A stretch of 39,372 bases of DNA from SAR202 cluster bacterium bin16 (lineage in GTDB: Bacteria; Chloroflexota; Dehalococcoidia; Lucifugimonadales; Australimonadaceae). The position numbers were made by a program, and so were the translations under genes. A model generated the notes under the pieces. The model had not been told where the DNA came from. It was given only the letters and a program-made list of their open reading frames with translations, and did no database searches. Of the stretch, positions 1-7,315 are shown piece by piece (positions within the stretch are counted from its first letter, which is position 1; each line of letters begins with the position of its first letter). Where the stretch lies: NCBI GenBank assembly GCA_002238425.1, contig MPMJ01000030.1, positions 1 through 39,372 on the forward strand, read 5' to 3'.

Positions 1-690
1 CCCCCCAGTCCGCTGCTCCCCCTTCCCTTCCCCTCCTCCCCGTCCGCTGCTCCCCCCACCCCGATGGGGCTTCTTTTGCCGCTGCGCCGACGTGTGATGT
101 GTGCCCTACGGGCTTAGCGGTAATGCTGGCTCGCGGGAGGGCTTCAGCGGCTCGCGCCATCGGTGCAGTTGCAAGGAGAGTCGGCGGTGATGTGGCGCTG
201 CGCTGATGGAAAATGCTTACACGCTCCTCCAATTTCCAATTTTCACATCATTTGCCTCGAAATCGGGGCTGAGCGTCGTGAAATCTTGACGGAGAGCCTT
301 GTTTTCGCGACGGAGAGCCTTGAAAACCGTTCAAATTTGACGAGAAATCGCGTCAAAAAAAATTTCTGTCGGAATTTTTGGAGAGACGAGAAATCAACGC
401 AGATTTGCCATGATCGCGTCAAAAAAATTTCTCATAGTAAAGTTTTGGAGAGGGCTTCAGCGGCTCGTGCCATCGGTGATTTTGCAAAGAATGTCAACGG
501 TAGCGTGGCACTGCGCTCAGGCGAGAAACAGACGCGGCGCAGCGGGAAACTAAAACGGGAGCACGGGATTTAAAGAGAGGGAGCACGCGGGAGCATGGCG
601 GAGCGGAGCATTGCTGAAATCGGGTCAGAAAAAAATTTATCGGAAGTGAAGCCCTAAACGCGTCCCGTCGTCGTCGCCACCAACCCGAAC
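1..690. other. Gene-poor left end with repeats
   Basis: No convincing gene is present. The first ~60 bases are C-rich and contain GTCCGCTGCTCCCCC-like words that recur near 38777. Positions 100-135 (CCTACGGGCTTAGCGGTAATG) belong to the repeat family seen at 37318, 37821 and 38221. A word starting GAGGGCTTCAGCGGCTCG occurs at about 137 and 450. Between about 230 and 470 the DNA turns AT-rich, with ATCGCGTCAAAAAAA followed by TTTCT at about 343 and 413. A 136-codon plus-strand reading frame (163-573) spans these repeats, has no good ribosome site and looks accidental. A strong leftward promoter at 693-721 would transcribe this region. Confidence 0.6.
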
Positions 691-692
691 CA

Positions 693-721
693 ATTATACT
701 TGACAGTCTCCATCAAGTCAA
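693..721 (-). promoter_or_regulatory. Sigma-70-like promoter firing leftward
   Basis: On the minus strand TTGACT is followed by exactly 17 bases and then TATAAT. The -35 is the complement of 716-721 and the -10 the complement of 693-698. The -35 and spacer overlap an inverted repeat (ACTTGA...TCAAGT, 699-719) that could be an operator. Transcription would start near 686 and run left into a region with no recognised gene. Confidence 0.6.
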
Positions 722-789
722 GGCATCACGCATGGCGTCAACCGTCGCATCTGTTGCCGTGGTATCCCTTGCCTTGTCGGCCTTCTCGG

Positions 790-1542
790 TTACACCACCA
801 GCGTTTCTCGTATCGTCAGGGACGCATTAATCAGCTTGGAGAACCTCTCTTCGGCAATATTGAGTCCCCCTCCTCCTTCCTGTCCTCCCCCCAGTTGCCC
901 ATAGATCCACACATCGTCATCATTGACCATCACCGTCCCATATTCGCCTGCTTCGAGCACCACCGTTTCAATCTCATCGCGCTGTCCATCCCTGAGCTTC
1001 TCCCACTGTATCTGCATCGTTCTCCAGACCCCGATGGCGGCGGCTCCATCCTGCAGCCCTTCCCTTGTCGGCGCGAAGCCCAGCAGCGAGTTAAACACAT
1101 TGACGCGTGCCGGTTGTGCGTTCAGCTCCACCAGCCTCCCCGTCACCACTCGGGCGCACTCCAGCCGTCCCCCCTCATCCGTTTGCGGGAACGCGATACG
1201 CACCTCATCGACAGCGCTCCTCGTCCGGACCGTAGCCACAAAGACGCGCCTTGAGTCATCGACCGTCAGGATGAGCGTTTCGATGATCCTGTTATTGTTG
1301 AGCAGCATCACCGTCGCGTCTCCCAGCAGGTTACAGCCCACGATCCCGACGAAGTCGATCACGTTTCGCCCTCTCTTCAGCATCGTGGCCGTATAGACTC
1401 GTTGTTCATCGGCGTGCCGTGTGATCATCTTCCTTCTGAGGCTTGGCGTGGCCAGATTATCGGCCAGGCTGCCCGTAGCCAGCTCATTAGGCGTCAGCGT
1501 CACCCTTTGGAATGGGAAGACCGTACCAAAGGCCAGTGCCAT
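790..1542 (-). CDS. Putative virion protein, paralogue A
   Basis: A 250-residue protein of no family I recognise. It is a paralogue of the product of 35181-35951. Both start MA(L/I)...FPF and share LRRKMITR/LRRRLITN, then FVGIVGCNLLGDATVMLL/FVSIIDPNVTGQATINLL, then AFPQ/VFPQ, and later a W.....RDE(I/L) block. The start used here aligns with the paralogue and has GGAG just upstream; an earlier in-frame ATG at 1560 would add only MYGDDD. It is the last gene of the leftward head block, directly after the major capsid gene. The beta-rich, low-cysteine composition fits a tail, neck or capsid-surface protein. That role is inferred from position and paralogy only. Confidence 0.6.
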   Translation of the reverse strand: MALAFGTVFPFQRVTLTPNELATGSLADNLATPSLRRKMITRHADEQRVYTATMLKRGRNVIDFVGIVGCNLLGDATVMLLNNNRIIETLILTVDDSRRVFVATVRTRSAVDEVRIAFPQTDEGGRLECARVVTGRLVELNAQPARVNVFNSLLGFAPTREGLQDGAAAIGVWRTMQIQWEKLRDGQRDEIETVVLEAGEYGTVMVNDDDVWIYGQLGGGQEGGGGLNIAEERFSKLINASLTIRETLVV

Positions 1543-1653
1543 GTCATCATCTCCATACAAAAAGGCCGCGCAACCATCTTCCTCTGACGTCTCTCCCCAG
1601 ACACCATCGAGATAGAATTGCGCGGCCTTGTATCTTATCGAGCCGGAGCGTTA

Positions 1654-2604
1654 TCAGCTAACAGCGGCGGTGAACAGGAATCCCGCGTTCTGTTCGGTCA
1701 CGTTGTGGTCGTAGTCCAGCCCCACATAGACCGCATCCGCTTCTGGGTTCTCGACCTTGTACTGGCGCACATAGCGATTACGCTGGTATTCGAAGGAGCG
1801 CCCGAACCCTATCTGCAGTGCTTGGTTCATCGCGGCGTTAGACATGCCCGCTTCTCTCCGGAAGACCAGGCAGTTATCCTGCCAGATCAGCTCGTTATCG
1901 GCGTCCGCGCCCTCGTTTGCTTCATCGAAGACCATATCACCGACGAAGACGTTCTCGGGCGACAGCCACGTGAACAGCCCGGCGAACTGCTCGGTCGTCA
2001 GGTCCCCTTCTCGCACGTACTGGAAGCGGTTGACGATCTTTGGGTTGCTCACCAGCGCCGTCCAGACGTTGCCGGCTAGAAGCACGGCGTTGGCCCTCAT
2101 GCCGCACCCGATGAGCACCTGGAGTGCCGCGTCGTTGAGGTCGCTGATGGGGTCTCCGTTGTCGGCGTCCCACTTATTAGCCGGCACAGAGGTATAGTTA
2201 GCGTTGAACGCGCCAGCCGCAAAGCACTTATCGCGCGCATCGACCTCAGCCGAGATCATCAGTTGCCCCGTCATGGTCATGGTCATCGCTTCGGACGGGT
2301 CGAGCACCTCATCCATATCGAACATGGCGTGGTTGACATCGATCAGGTCATAGAGGCTGTGGTGGTCGAGGCTGTAGGGGTGGGGCTCCGGCACCCAGTG
2401 GCTGCGTTCGGCCGGCTCGAGGTAGGCCCTGGGGCCGGTATTGACGTGGCGCAGGTTCTCGGGCCGCATGATGTACACGCTGCTCTTTTTCTTCGTCACG
2501 TACTTGACGGGGAAGGGTCCGTTACGCACGGACATCGGGTTGTTGTAGGCCAGCGACAGATCGCTCAGTGGCCTACTTACATAGGTCGTGCCTTCGGCTG
2601 GCAT
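1654..2604 (-). CDS. Major capsid protein (HK97-type fold expected)
   Basis: A 316-residue protein, the right length for an HK97-fold capsid subunit without an N-terminal delta domain, consistent with a separate scaffold gene upstream. AGGAG lies about 9 bases before the ATG. Gene order (portal, ClpP-type protease, scaffold, DUF2190-like protein, this gene) is the classical place for the major capsid gene. The sequence is acidic and aromatic-rich with no membrane segment. The AMTMTMTGQLMISAEVDARD stretch in the middle and the FGRSFEYQRNRYVRQY stretch near the C-terminus resemble capsid proteins of the Mu-portal phage group, but I cannot name the exact family. Hundreds of copies would form the shell. 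Function is inferred mainly from context. Confidence 0.8.
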   Translation of the reverse strand: MPAEGTTYVSRPLSDLSLAYNNPMSVRNGPFPVKYVTKKKSSVYIMRPENLRHVNTGPRAYLEPAERSHWVPEPHPYSLDHHSLYDLIDVNHAMFDMDEVLDPSEAMTMTMTGQLMISAEVDARDKCFAAGAFNANYTSVPANKWDADNGDPISDLNDAALQVLIGCGMRANAVLLAGNVWTALVSNPKIVNRFQYVREGDLTTEQFAGLFTWLSPENVFVGDMVFDEANEGADADNELIWQDNCLVFRREAGMSNAAMNQALQIGFGRSFEYQRNRYVRQYKVENPEADAVYVGLDYDHNVTEQNAGFLFTAAVS

Positions 2605-2626
2605 AGTCTATTCTCCTATATGGCCG

Positions 2627-3001
2627 CTATCGTTCGAGGGTAAGGATCTGCGCTACTTCGCCGTTGGCCGCGCCACCGATGCACCTACCGATGCTGTTGG
2701 CGGTGGCCGCCGCGCCGTCGGATACGACCTTAGCGGCGTTGTTGGCGCGGACGAAGTGACCGTCCGCGATGGCCCCGGCCGCGGCCACGCGCACCGTCTG
2801 CGAGTGTCTCCAGTCGGCAATCGGCACCACATCACCCGCGGCCCGGGGCGCCTCGTAGAAGACACCGTCGGGCTTGGCGTTGTTGCCCGTGGCGATCATG
2901 CGGCGGTTGGCCGAGATGTTGCAGAGGGTGAAGGCCTCAGCGGCGGCGGCAGCGCCCCCGGAGGCATAGCTGACATATACAACTCCAGAATCAAGGGCCA
3001 T
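2627..3001 (-). CDS. DUF2190-like capsid decoration protein
   Basis: A 124-residue, Ala/Gly/Val-rich protein. The central pattern (AAGDVVPIADWRHSQTVRVA followed by AGAIADGHFVRA) is typical of DUF2190 capsid cement/decoration proteins, which form small beta-barrels on the outside of the capsid. It sits between scaffold and major capsid genes, as in many siphophages. AGAGGGG provides a ribosome site overlapping the end of the scaffold gene; only three bases separate the two. The length matches the family (about 105-130 residues). The family call is from motif memory; decoration is the established family role. Confidence 0.75.
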   Translation of the reverse strand: MALDSGVVYVSYASGGAAAAAEAFTLCNISANRRMIATGNNAKPDGVFYEAPRAAGDVVPIADWRHSQTVRVAAAGAIADGHFVRANNAAKVVSDGAAATANSIGRCIGGAANGEVAQILTLER

Positions 3002-3004
3002 GGG

Positions 3005-3532
3005 TTAGGTTCCCCTCTGCCAGTCGGCCACACCGATCTCTTCGGCCTCGTAGGCTTTGCGCTCGTCGTCTTTGAGTTCGGCGACGGCTTGGTTGTAGGC
3101 GTCCACGCGGTTGAGGGTCGGGTCTTCCTTGACCAGCACGGCCACGCGTTCGCCGATCTTACCGCTGACGGATTCCGCGTCTTGGCTATCATCGTTGCCT
3201 TCTCTTTGCGATCCGTTCGTTTTCTGCGCGACCAGGCCGTCCGGCAACAGGCACCAGCTATCGTCGTTTTGGTCGGCCAGCTGTTTGCGTGCCTGGGCGC
3301 TGTCGGCTTTCTCGATCCGATCCATGATGGCATCGAGCGAGGCCACCGGCACCGCGCCGCGCTCGGCGTGCTTGCTGAGCCTCTCGCGCGCTTGCACCAA
3401 AGCGGCCTCATGCTCGGCCTTATCGTTGGCCTGACGCGACTCCACCAAGGCGGCAATGACGGCATCCACGGACACCTCTTCCGGAGCGATGCCGAGCATT
3501 TCGGCTACTTGCTTCCTCTGTTCTTCGTTCAT
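3005..3532 (-). CDS. Putative capsid scaffolding protein
   Basis: A 175-residue, highly charged, Ala/Glu/Gln/Lys-rich and mostly helical protein. It begins MNEEQRKQVAEMLGIAPEEV and contains a long predicted helix (residues ~30-100) plus a C-terminal helix. It lacks cysteine clusters or membrane segments. It lies between the prohead protease and the decoration/capsid genes, where phages with DUF935 portals encode the scaffold (compare the Mu gpI/gpZ arrangement). Scaffolds diverge quickly, so the call rests on composition and position. The 73-base gap upstream holds the CRISPR-like solitary repeat listed at 3575-3606. Confidence 0.6.
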   Translation of the reverse strand: MNEEQRKQVAEMLGIAPEEVSVDAVIAALVESRQANDKAEHEAALVQARERLSKHAERGAVPVASLDAIMDRIEKADSAQARKQLADQNDDSWCLLPDGLVAQKTNGSQREGNDDSQDAESVSGKIGERVAVLVKEDPTLNRVDAYNQAVAELKDDERKAYEAEEIGVADWQRGT

Positions 3533-3574
3533 GGTTTCCCCTTTGTTGGTGGGAAAGGGTTTACGGTAAAGATA

Positions 3575-3606
3575 GTTTCAATCCACGCCAACGCAAGCGA
3601 GGCGAC
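3575..3606 (-). repeat. Solitary 32-nt type I-C-like CRISPR repeat (candidate)
   Basis: Read on the plus strand this 32-mer starts GTTTCAATCCACGC and ends GCGAC. Those are the two conserved ends of the common 32-nt type I-C CRISPR repeat, here at the exact canonical length. The middle is divergent but still pairs: on the minus strand CGCC...GGCG encloses CGC...GCG. The RNA 3' part would be GTGGATTGAAAC, the I-C handle region. It lies in the short gap between protease and scaffold genes, transcribed with them. Part of it (GATTGAAACTA) also occurs before the gene starting at 28554, so a promoter-like motif is the main alternative. Confidence 0.45.
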
Positions 3607-4307
3607 TAGGGTCTGAAAATAGAATCGGCAAATCCCTTGTCAACAGCCATGCTGGCGGACATGTAGGTCTCTGCGGTCATCATGCGGCGGCACTGCAACA
3701 CCGACAGGCCGGTCGACTCGGCATAGATGGAGGCCATCATGGCGTTCTTCTCCACGACGTATTCGGCCAGCGCGGTCGCTTTCTGGGCCACTTTCTTCAG
3801 GCCGTTCTCGTCGTAGTAGCCGTACGCATCAAGCGGGTATCGCACCTCGTGGATCATCATGGATCCCATGTCCGCAATCTGCCTTTGGTCGGCCAACTGC
3901 GTCAACAGGGTCGATCCGCTGGCGTCCATACCCTCCACCAGCGCATTGATCCTGCCGCCCTCCTGCTGATACATCTGCAGGCGCAGCCGGCAGCGTGCCG
4001 CCTCATCTATCTGGCCACCCGGCGAGTTGATACGCAGCATCAGCTCGTTACCCGTGACACGGGCCATCTGCTCCTCGAACACGCCGTAGGTCATGTAGTT
4101 CGACTCACCGTAATAGCGCATCATATCGCCCACCCTCTCGGAGACGAACGGGCCATAGATGAAGATGGTGTTCTCGGCGTACTCCCTTGGCCTAAAAGGC
4201 ATGGGCCGGTCTTCGTCCCTCTCTTCGGACATCTCGGCCACGGCGCCCTTGTAGCAGGCGGCCCACAGCGCGGCGACTGGGTCTTTATTCTTCGGTTGGT
4301 TCGTCAT
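3606..4307 (-). CDS. ClpP-type prohead protease
   Basis: A 233-residue serine protease of the ClpP/crotonase fold (S14-like) that would trim scaffold and capsid precursors inside the prohead. Visible hallmarks are INSPGG (residues 93-98, oxyanion strand), EGMDASGSTLL with the likely nucleophile Ser130, and MMIHEV with the likely catalytic His153. The third member would be an Asp/Glu around 190-215. The family's usual length is 200-300 residues. The start overlaps the end of the portal gene by 23 bases, so the two are probably translationally coupled. It is followed by the scaffold and capsid genes, matching its role in head maturation. Confidence 0.88.
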   Translation of the reverse strand: MTNQPKNKDPVAALWAACYKGAVAEMSEERDEDRPMPFRPREYAENTIFIYGPFVSERVGDMMRYYGESNYMTYGVFEEQMARVTGNELMLRINSPGGQIDEAARCRLRLQMYQQEGGRINALVEGMDASGSTLLTQLADQRQIADMGSMMIHEVRYPLDAYGYYDENGLKKVAQKATALAEYVVEKNAMMASIYAESTGLSVLQCRRMMTAETYMSASMAVDKGFADSIFRP

Positions 4308-5598
4308 CGGATTCCTCGTTTGGTTGGTCGTCCGGCTGATCGATTGGCGGCTGTCTGGGTATGCCCTTCTCCACGAGCTTCATATCAGCCCTAAGCTGGG
4401 CCTCGAGGTCGTCGTCCGGGACGATGAAGCCACCGCGCCCGAGGCGCTCGATGTGCTCGGCGATGCGAAAGACGCGGGTGGCGTCGAGGTTGGCCCACCG
4501 CATCAGCGGCCTAGGCGCCGCATCCCCGAAGTTGAAGGCCACCAGCTTCTTTATGATATCAATATTAATGGCATCGACCACCTCGTCGAGCAGCGAGCCG
4601 AGCACGTTGAACAGTATCTCGTAGAGGTCGGAGGACAAGGAGCGGTTGGCCGTTTCACTTTCAGACAGGTCGAGGATATGGCTGAACAGCGAGCGGCTGA
4701 TCTCTAGGTTGTAGTACCGGAAGCGGCCCAGTATGTCCACCTCCGGGCGGGCCGACTGCAAGTACTCGAGCTCGAGCCGGTCCTTGGGCAGCAGCAGGTA
4801 GGACGACTGATGGGAGGTCATGCGACTAAGCAGCCCACGGAAAACGTTGCGCTCCGCCAGAGAGACCTCTTCCTCGTAGCGTCCCACCGGCAGGGGCATC
4901 AGTTGCCGTCGCGTCCCCAGCAGGTCGGCGTAGAACAGTTGCAGCTTGGCGAACCAAGGGCGATAACAGGAGCGCAACAGGCTGCGGCCGCGGTGGCTGT
5001 CGCCGATGGAGTAGGGCGAGAAGTAGCAGAGCCGGTCGCGTAGCAGTGTTATCTGTTGGGGCATGTCGTTGTCGTCGTTGACCTGCTGGACGACACTCGT
5101 GACGTGGCCCCTATCGTCGTTAAATTCCTCGATACTGTTCTGCCACCGGAACTCAGTCGACAGGGTGTTAGCGCCGTCCATGAACGGATAGGCCAGCTCG
5201 TGGATCGAGAAGCCATGCTCCAGCGAGGTGAGCATTTCCCTGAGCAGCTTGCGGAAGTTGGCGCGCGGGTTGGGGTCGACAGCGTCGTCGAGGCCCAACT
5301 CGTTGGCGACGAAGGAGCGGACCGTCTCGTCGCCACCCTCCAGCGTGAACGTCGAGCTGAGCAAAGGGGACTTGAGCAGCAGCAGGTCGGACGCCACCTG
5401 GCTGTCGTCGCGGGCCATGAACCCATAAATGAGATTCGAGCGGCGACCGGCCAGACTACTGGTGTCGTAGTCCCCGAGGTTATCGTCTATAGGCGGTATC
5501 GGCGAGGCGTCGGCGAACGGTGCCCAAGCGATGGGGCTCAGGTCGTAGTCGTAATCACCTTGCGAGTAGAAGTTGCCCAGCGAGTTGAATAGTCCCAT
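4285..5598 (-). CDS. Portal protein, Mu gp29/DUF935-like
   Basis: A 437-residue protein from the ATG that gives MGLFNSLGNFYSQG; an upstream in-frame ATG at 5649 would add 17 residues and overlap the divergent VRR-NUC gene. The core SLLRSCYRPWFAKLQLFYAD, the HGFSIHELAYP strand and the DLYEILFNVLGSLLDEVVDAIN helix are typical of the DUF935 portal family, which forms the dodecameric DNA channel at one capsid vertex. The C-terminus is an acidic tail (DQPDDQPNEESDDEPTEE). It is the first gene of the head block. No clear ribosome site is seen before either start. The family role is established; assignment is by motif. Confidence 0.88.
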   Translation of the reverse strand: MGLFNSLGNFYSQGDYDYDLSPIAWAPFADASPIPPIDDNLGDYDTSSLAGRRSNLIYGFMARDDSQVASDLLLLKSPLLSSTFTLEGGDETVRSFVANELGLDDAVDPNPRANFRKLLREMLTSLEHGFSIHELAYPFMDGANTLSTEFRWQNSIEEFNDDRGHVTSVVQQVNDDNDMPQQITLLRDRLCYFSPYSIGDSHRGRSLLRSCYRPWFAKLQLFYADLLGTRRQLMPLPVGRYEEEVSLAERNVFRGLLSRMTSHQSSYLLLPKDRLELEYLQSARPEVDILGRFRYYNLEISRSLFSHILDLSESETANRSLSSDLYEILFNVLGSLLDEVVDAINIDIIKKLVAFNFGDAAPRPLMRWANLDATRVFRIAEHIERLGRGGFIVPDDDLEAQLRADMKLVEKGIPRQPPIDQPDDQPNEESDDEPTEE

Positions 5599-5602
5599 GG
5601 TG

Positions 5603-5631
5603 TTGAAACTTACAGATTCTTTCGCTAAAAT
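5603..5631 (+). promoter_or_regulatory. Sigma-70-like promoter for the packaging operon
   Basis: TTGAAA (5603-5608), a 17-base spacer and TAAAAT (5626-5631) form a good promoter. The start point would fall at about 5638, at the ATG of the VRR-NUC gene (5639), so the message would be leaderless or nearly so. The promoter overlaps the start region of the divergent portal gene. Confidence 0.6.
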
Positions 5632-5638
5632 ACAAACC

Positions 5639-6019
5639 ATGAGATTCAAGAGCGAGGCCGCGTTTCAGAAGCACGTCATAGCCATAGCCAAGCTGGGCGG
5701 CTGGGAGGTCTTCCATCAGGGGGACATGCGCCACATCCTCTCGGGCGTGGGCTATCCCGACCTAACGCTCATCAGCCAGCGTGAGCCGCGCGTGATTTTC
5801 GCTGAGTTGAAGACGGACAAAGGCGAGAGGAGCGCGGAGCAGGTCAGATACGCCGCAGTAATCTCGTCGTTGGGCATCCGGGGCGTCGAGTACTATCTAT
5901 GGAGGCCCAAGCACCTTGAGAAGATCAAGCAGGTGCTCAAAGGAACGGGCGATCCGGAGCGAAGACGACGCTTCACCGCCACGCTGGGACTCATGCTAAA
6001 GGAGAGCAACAAGAGATGA
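5639..6019 (+). CDS. VRR-NUC domain nuclease
   Basis: A 126-residue single-domain nuclease of the VRR-NUC branch of the PD-(D/E)XK superfamily. The order of motifs is complete: N-terminal helix KSEAAFQKHVIAIAKLGGWE, then GVGYPDLTLI with the PD at residues 40-41, then VIFAELKTD with E57 and K59, then a YAAVISSLGI helix. Stand-alone VRR-NUC proteins are common in phages and cut structured or replication-intermediate DNA. It is first in the operon with a zinc-finger protein and the terminase ATPase (ATGA overlap with the next gene), so it may supply nuclease activity to packaging; that link is inference. A leaderless start is likely because the promoter ends 8 bases upstream. Confidence 0.87.
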   Translation: MRFKSEAAFQKHVIAIAKLGGWEVFHQGDMRHILSGVGYPDLTLISQREPRVIFAELKTDKGERSAEQVRYAAVISSLGIRGVEYYLWRPKHLEKIKQVLKGTGDPERRRRFTATLGLMLKESNKR

Positions 6020-6300
6020 ACATATGCGGAGCACCATGCTCACGGACGGGCAACGGGATATGTAAAAACAAGGTTAGGCGCAAGGGCCAACTATGCTATG
6101 CCCACAAAGACCTCAAGCACTTCACTCAGTTGGACATAGCCGAAGTCGTCCAGCTCCTGATCGTAGAGGGCCGCAGAGGGCTTGACAGCTTGGATACGAT
6201 AGAAGACCCAAGCGCTCGCGCTCTGGCCACCAGAGAGGCTTGCCGCTGCTTCTCGACGATGGCGGCCTTATGCAAGCAATTCCAGGTCAAGTTCGAGTAA
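6016..6300 (+). CDS. Small zinc-finger protein, possible small terminase
   Basis: A 94-residue protein. Residues ~4-31 hold CGAPC...GICKNK...LCYAH, a Cys/His zinc-binding pattern seen in small phage and HNH-linked proteins. The remainder is helical (DIAEVVQLLIVEGRRGLDSL, then ACRCFSTMAALCKQF). It overlaps the nuclease gene by four bases and ends one base before the terminase ATPase gene. That is the usual place of the DNA-recognising small terminase subunit, and the helical C-terminus would allow oligomerisation. The small-terminase role is inference from position; no family is recognised. Confidence 0.5.
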   Translation: MNICGAPCSRTGNGICKNKVRRKGQLCYAHKDLKHFTQLDIAEVVQLLIVEGRRGLDSLDTIEDPSARALATREACRCFSTMAALCKQFQVKFE

Positions 6301-6301
6301 C

Positions 6302-7315
6302 ATGGCAATAAAGGTCAACGCATCGGGAGGGGAGCACGACCTGTGGCTGCCCGGCGACGAGCGCATCGAGGACTTGGAGCTGTTCACCAGCCAGCAGTTG
6401 GGCATGAACATCACGCCGGAGATGGTCCTTTCCCGCAGCAAGAAGAACCAGCAGTACAAGCGGGCCACGGCGCTGACCCGGCAGCAGGTCGACACCATCC
6501 TGTCGGTCAAGGAGCACCGGCGCACCGTCGTCCGGGGAGCGCACAGCCTGGGCAAGTCCGTGGCCATAGGCGTCTTGGGCTGTTGGTGGCTGACGCGCAA
6601 ACGCGACAACATGGTGCTGATGGCGTCCGCCAAAGAGGATCAGGTGTCCAAGGTGCTGTTCCCCAACATGTTGGGCCACTACGTCCGGGCGTTCGGTAGG
6701 CGCGGCAAGCTGGGCGCACTGCAGGTCTATCCCGACCAGCTCGCCCATCCCAAGTGGTGCGCCATAGGCATCAGCGGCCAGAACACCGAGGCTTTCGCCA
6801 GCTACCACCCGCACGGCGACGGCGAGGTCTTGCTGGTAATCGATGAGGGCAGCGCCATGACCGACGCGCTGGCGCAGGCGGCCGAGGGGCTGATAAGCAG
6901 CGAGGCGGCGCGGATAGTGGTGCTGGGCAACCCGCTCAACACCCAGCCGCGCGATCCCTTCCGCGCCTTGTTCACCGACAAGCAGTACAATAGGATTCAC
7001 TGGAAGACCAGCGAGCATCCCAACATCCAGCATCAGAGGCCGATCTATCCTGGTTGCATCTCCCAAAAATGGATCAACGAGATGATTGAACGGCACGGGT
7101 TAGAGTCCGACCAGGTTCAGGCGCGTTGCTTCGGGGAGTTCCCGCCCATCAAGACCGACTCCGAGAAGGGCAAGCTCATCGACGTGAATGCCGTTGCCCA
7201 GTCATCGGGCTTGACCGTCGAGGAGATATTGGCCGAGATGCACAGCGAGGAACCGGAAGTAAAGGACCTGTTCCATTTCGTGGGGCAGGGACACACCTAC
7301 TCACAGGGGGTATGA
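6302..7315 (+). CDS. Terminase large subunit, ATPase domain only
   Basis: A 337-residue packaging ATPase. The P-loop is VVRGAHSLGKS (residues 77-86), a variant common in phage terminases; Walker B is LLVIDEG (177-183); the coupling motif is VVLGNP (206-211); and CFGEFP closes the ATPase domain near residue 280. Terminases of this type normally run to 430-550 residues with an RNase H-like nuclease domain after GEFP. Here only about 57 residues follow, without the Asp-containing G(V/I)D strand, so the nuclease domain appears to be missing. A VRR-NUC nuclease is encoded two genes upstream. The next gene overlaps the stop codon. Confidence 0.82.
   Translation: MAIKVNASGGEHDLWLPGDERIEDLELFTSQQLGMNITPEMVLSRSKKNQQYKRATALTRQQVDTILSVKEHRRTVVRGAHSLGKSVAIGVLGCWWLTRKRDNMVLMASAKEDQVSKVLFPNMLGHYVRAFGRRGKLGALQVYPDQLAHPKWCAIGISGQNTEAFASYHPHGDGEVLLVIDEGSAMTDALAQAAEGLISSEAARIVVLGNPLNTQPRDPFRALFTDKQYNRIHWKTSEHPNIQHQRPIYPGCISQKWINEMIERHGLESDQVQARCFGEFPPIKTDSEKGKLIDVNAVAQSSGLTVEEILAEMHSEEPEVKDLFHFVGQGHTYSQGV

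Noticed and set aside
163..573. 136-codon open frame at the left end
   Set aside because: It spans repeats and A-tracts, has no ribosome site and reads as low-quality protein.
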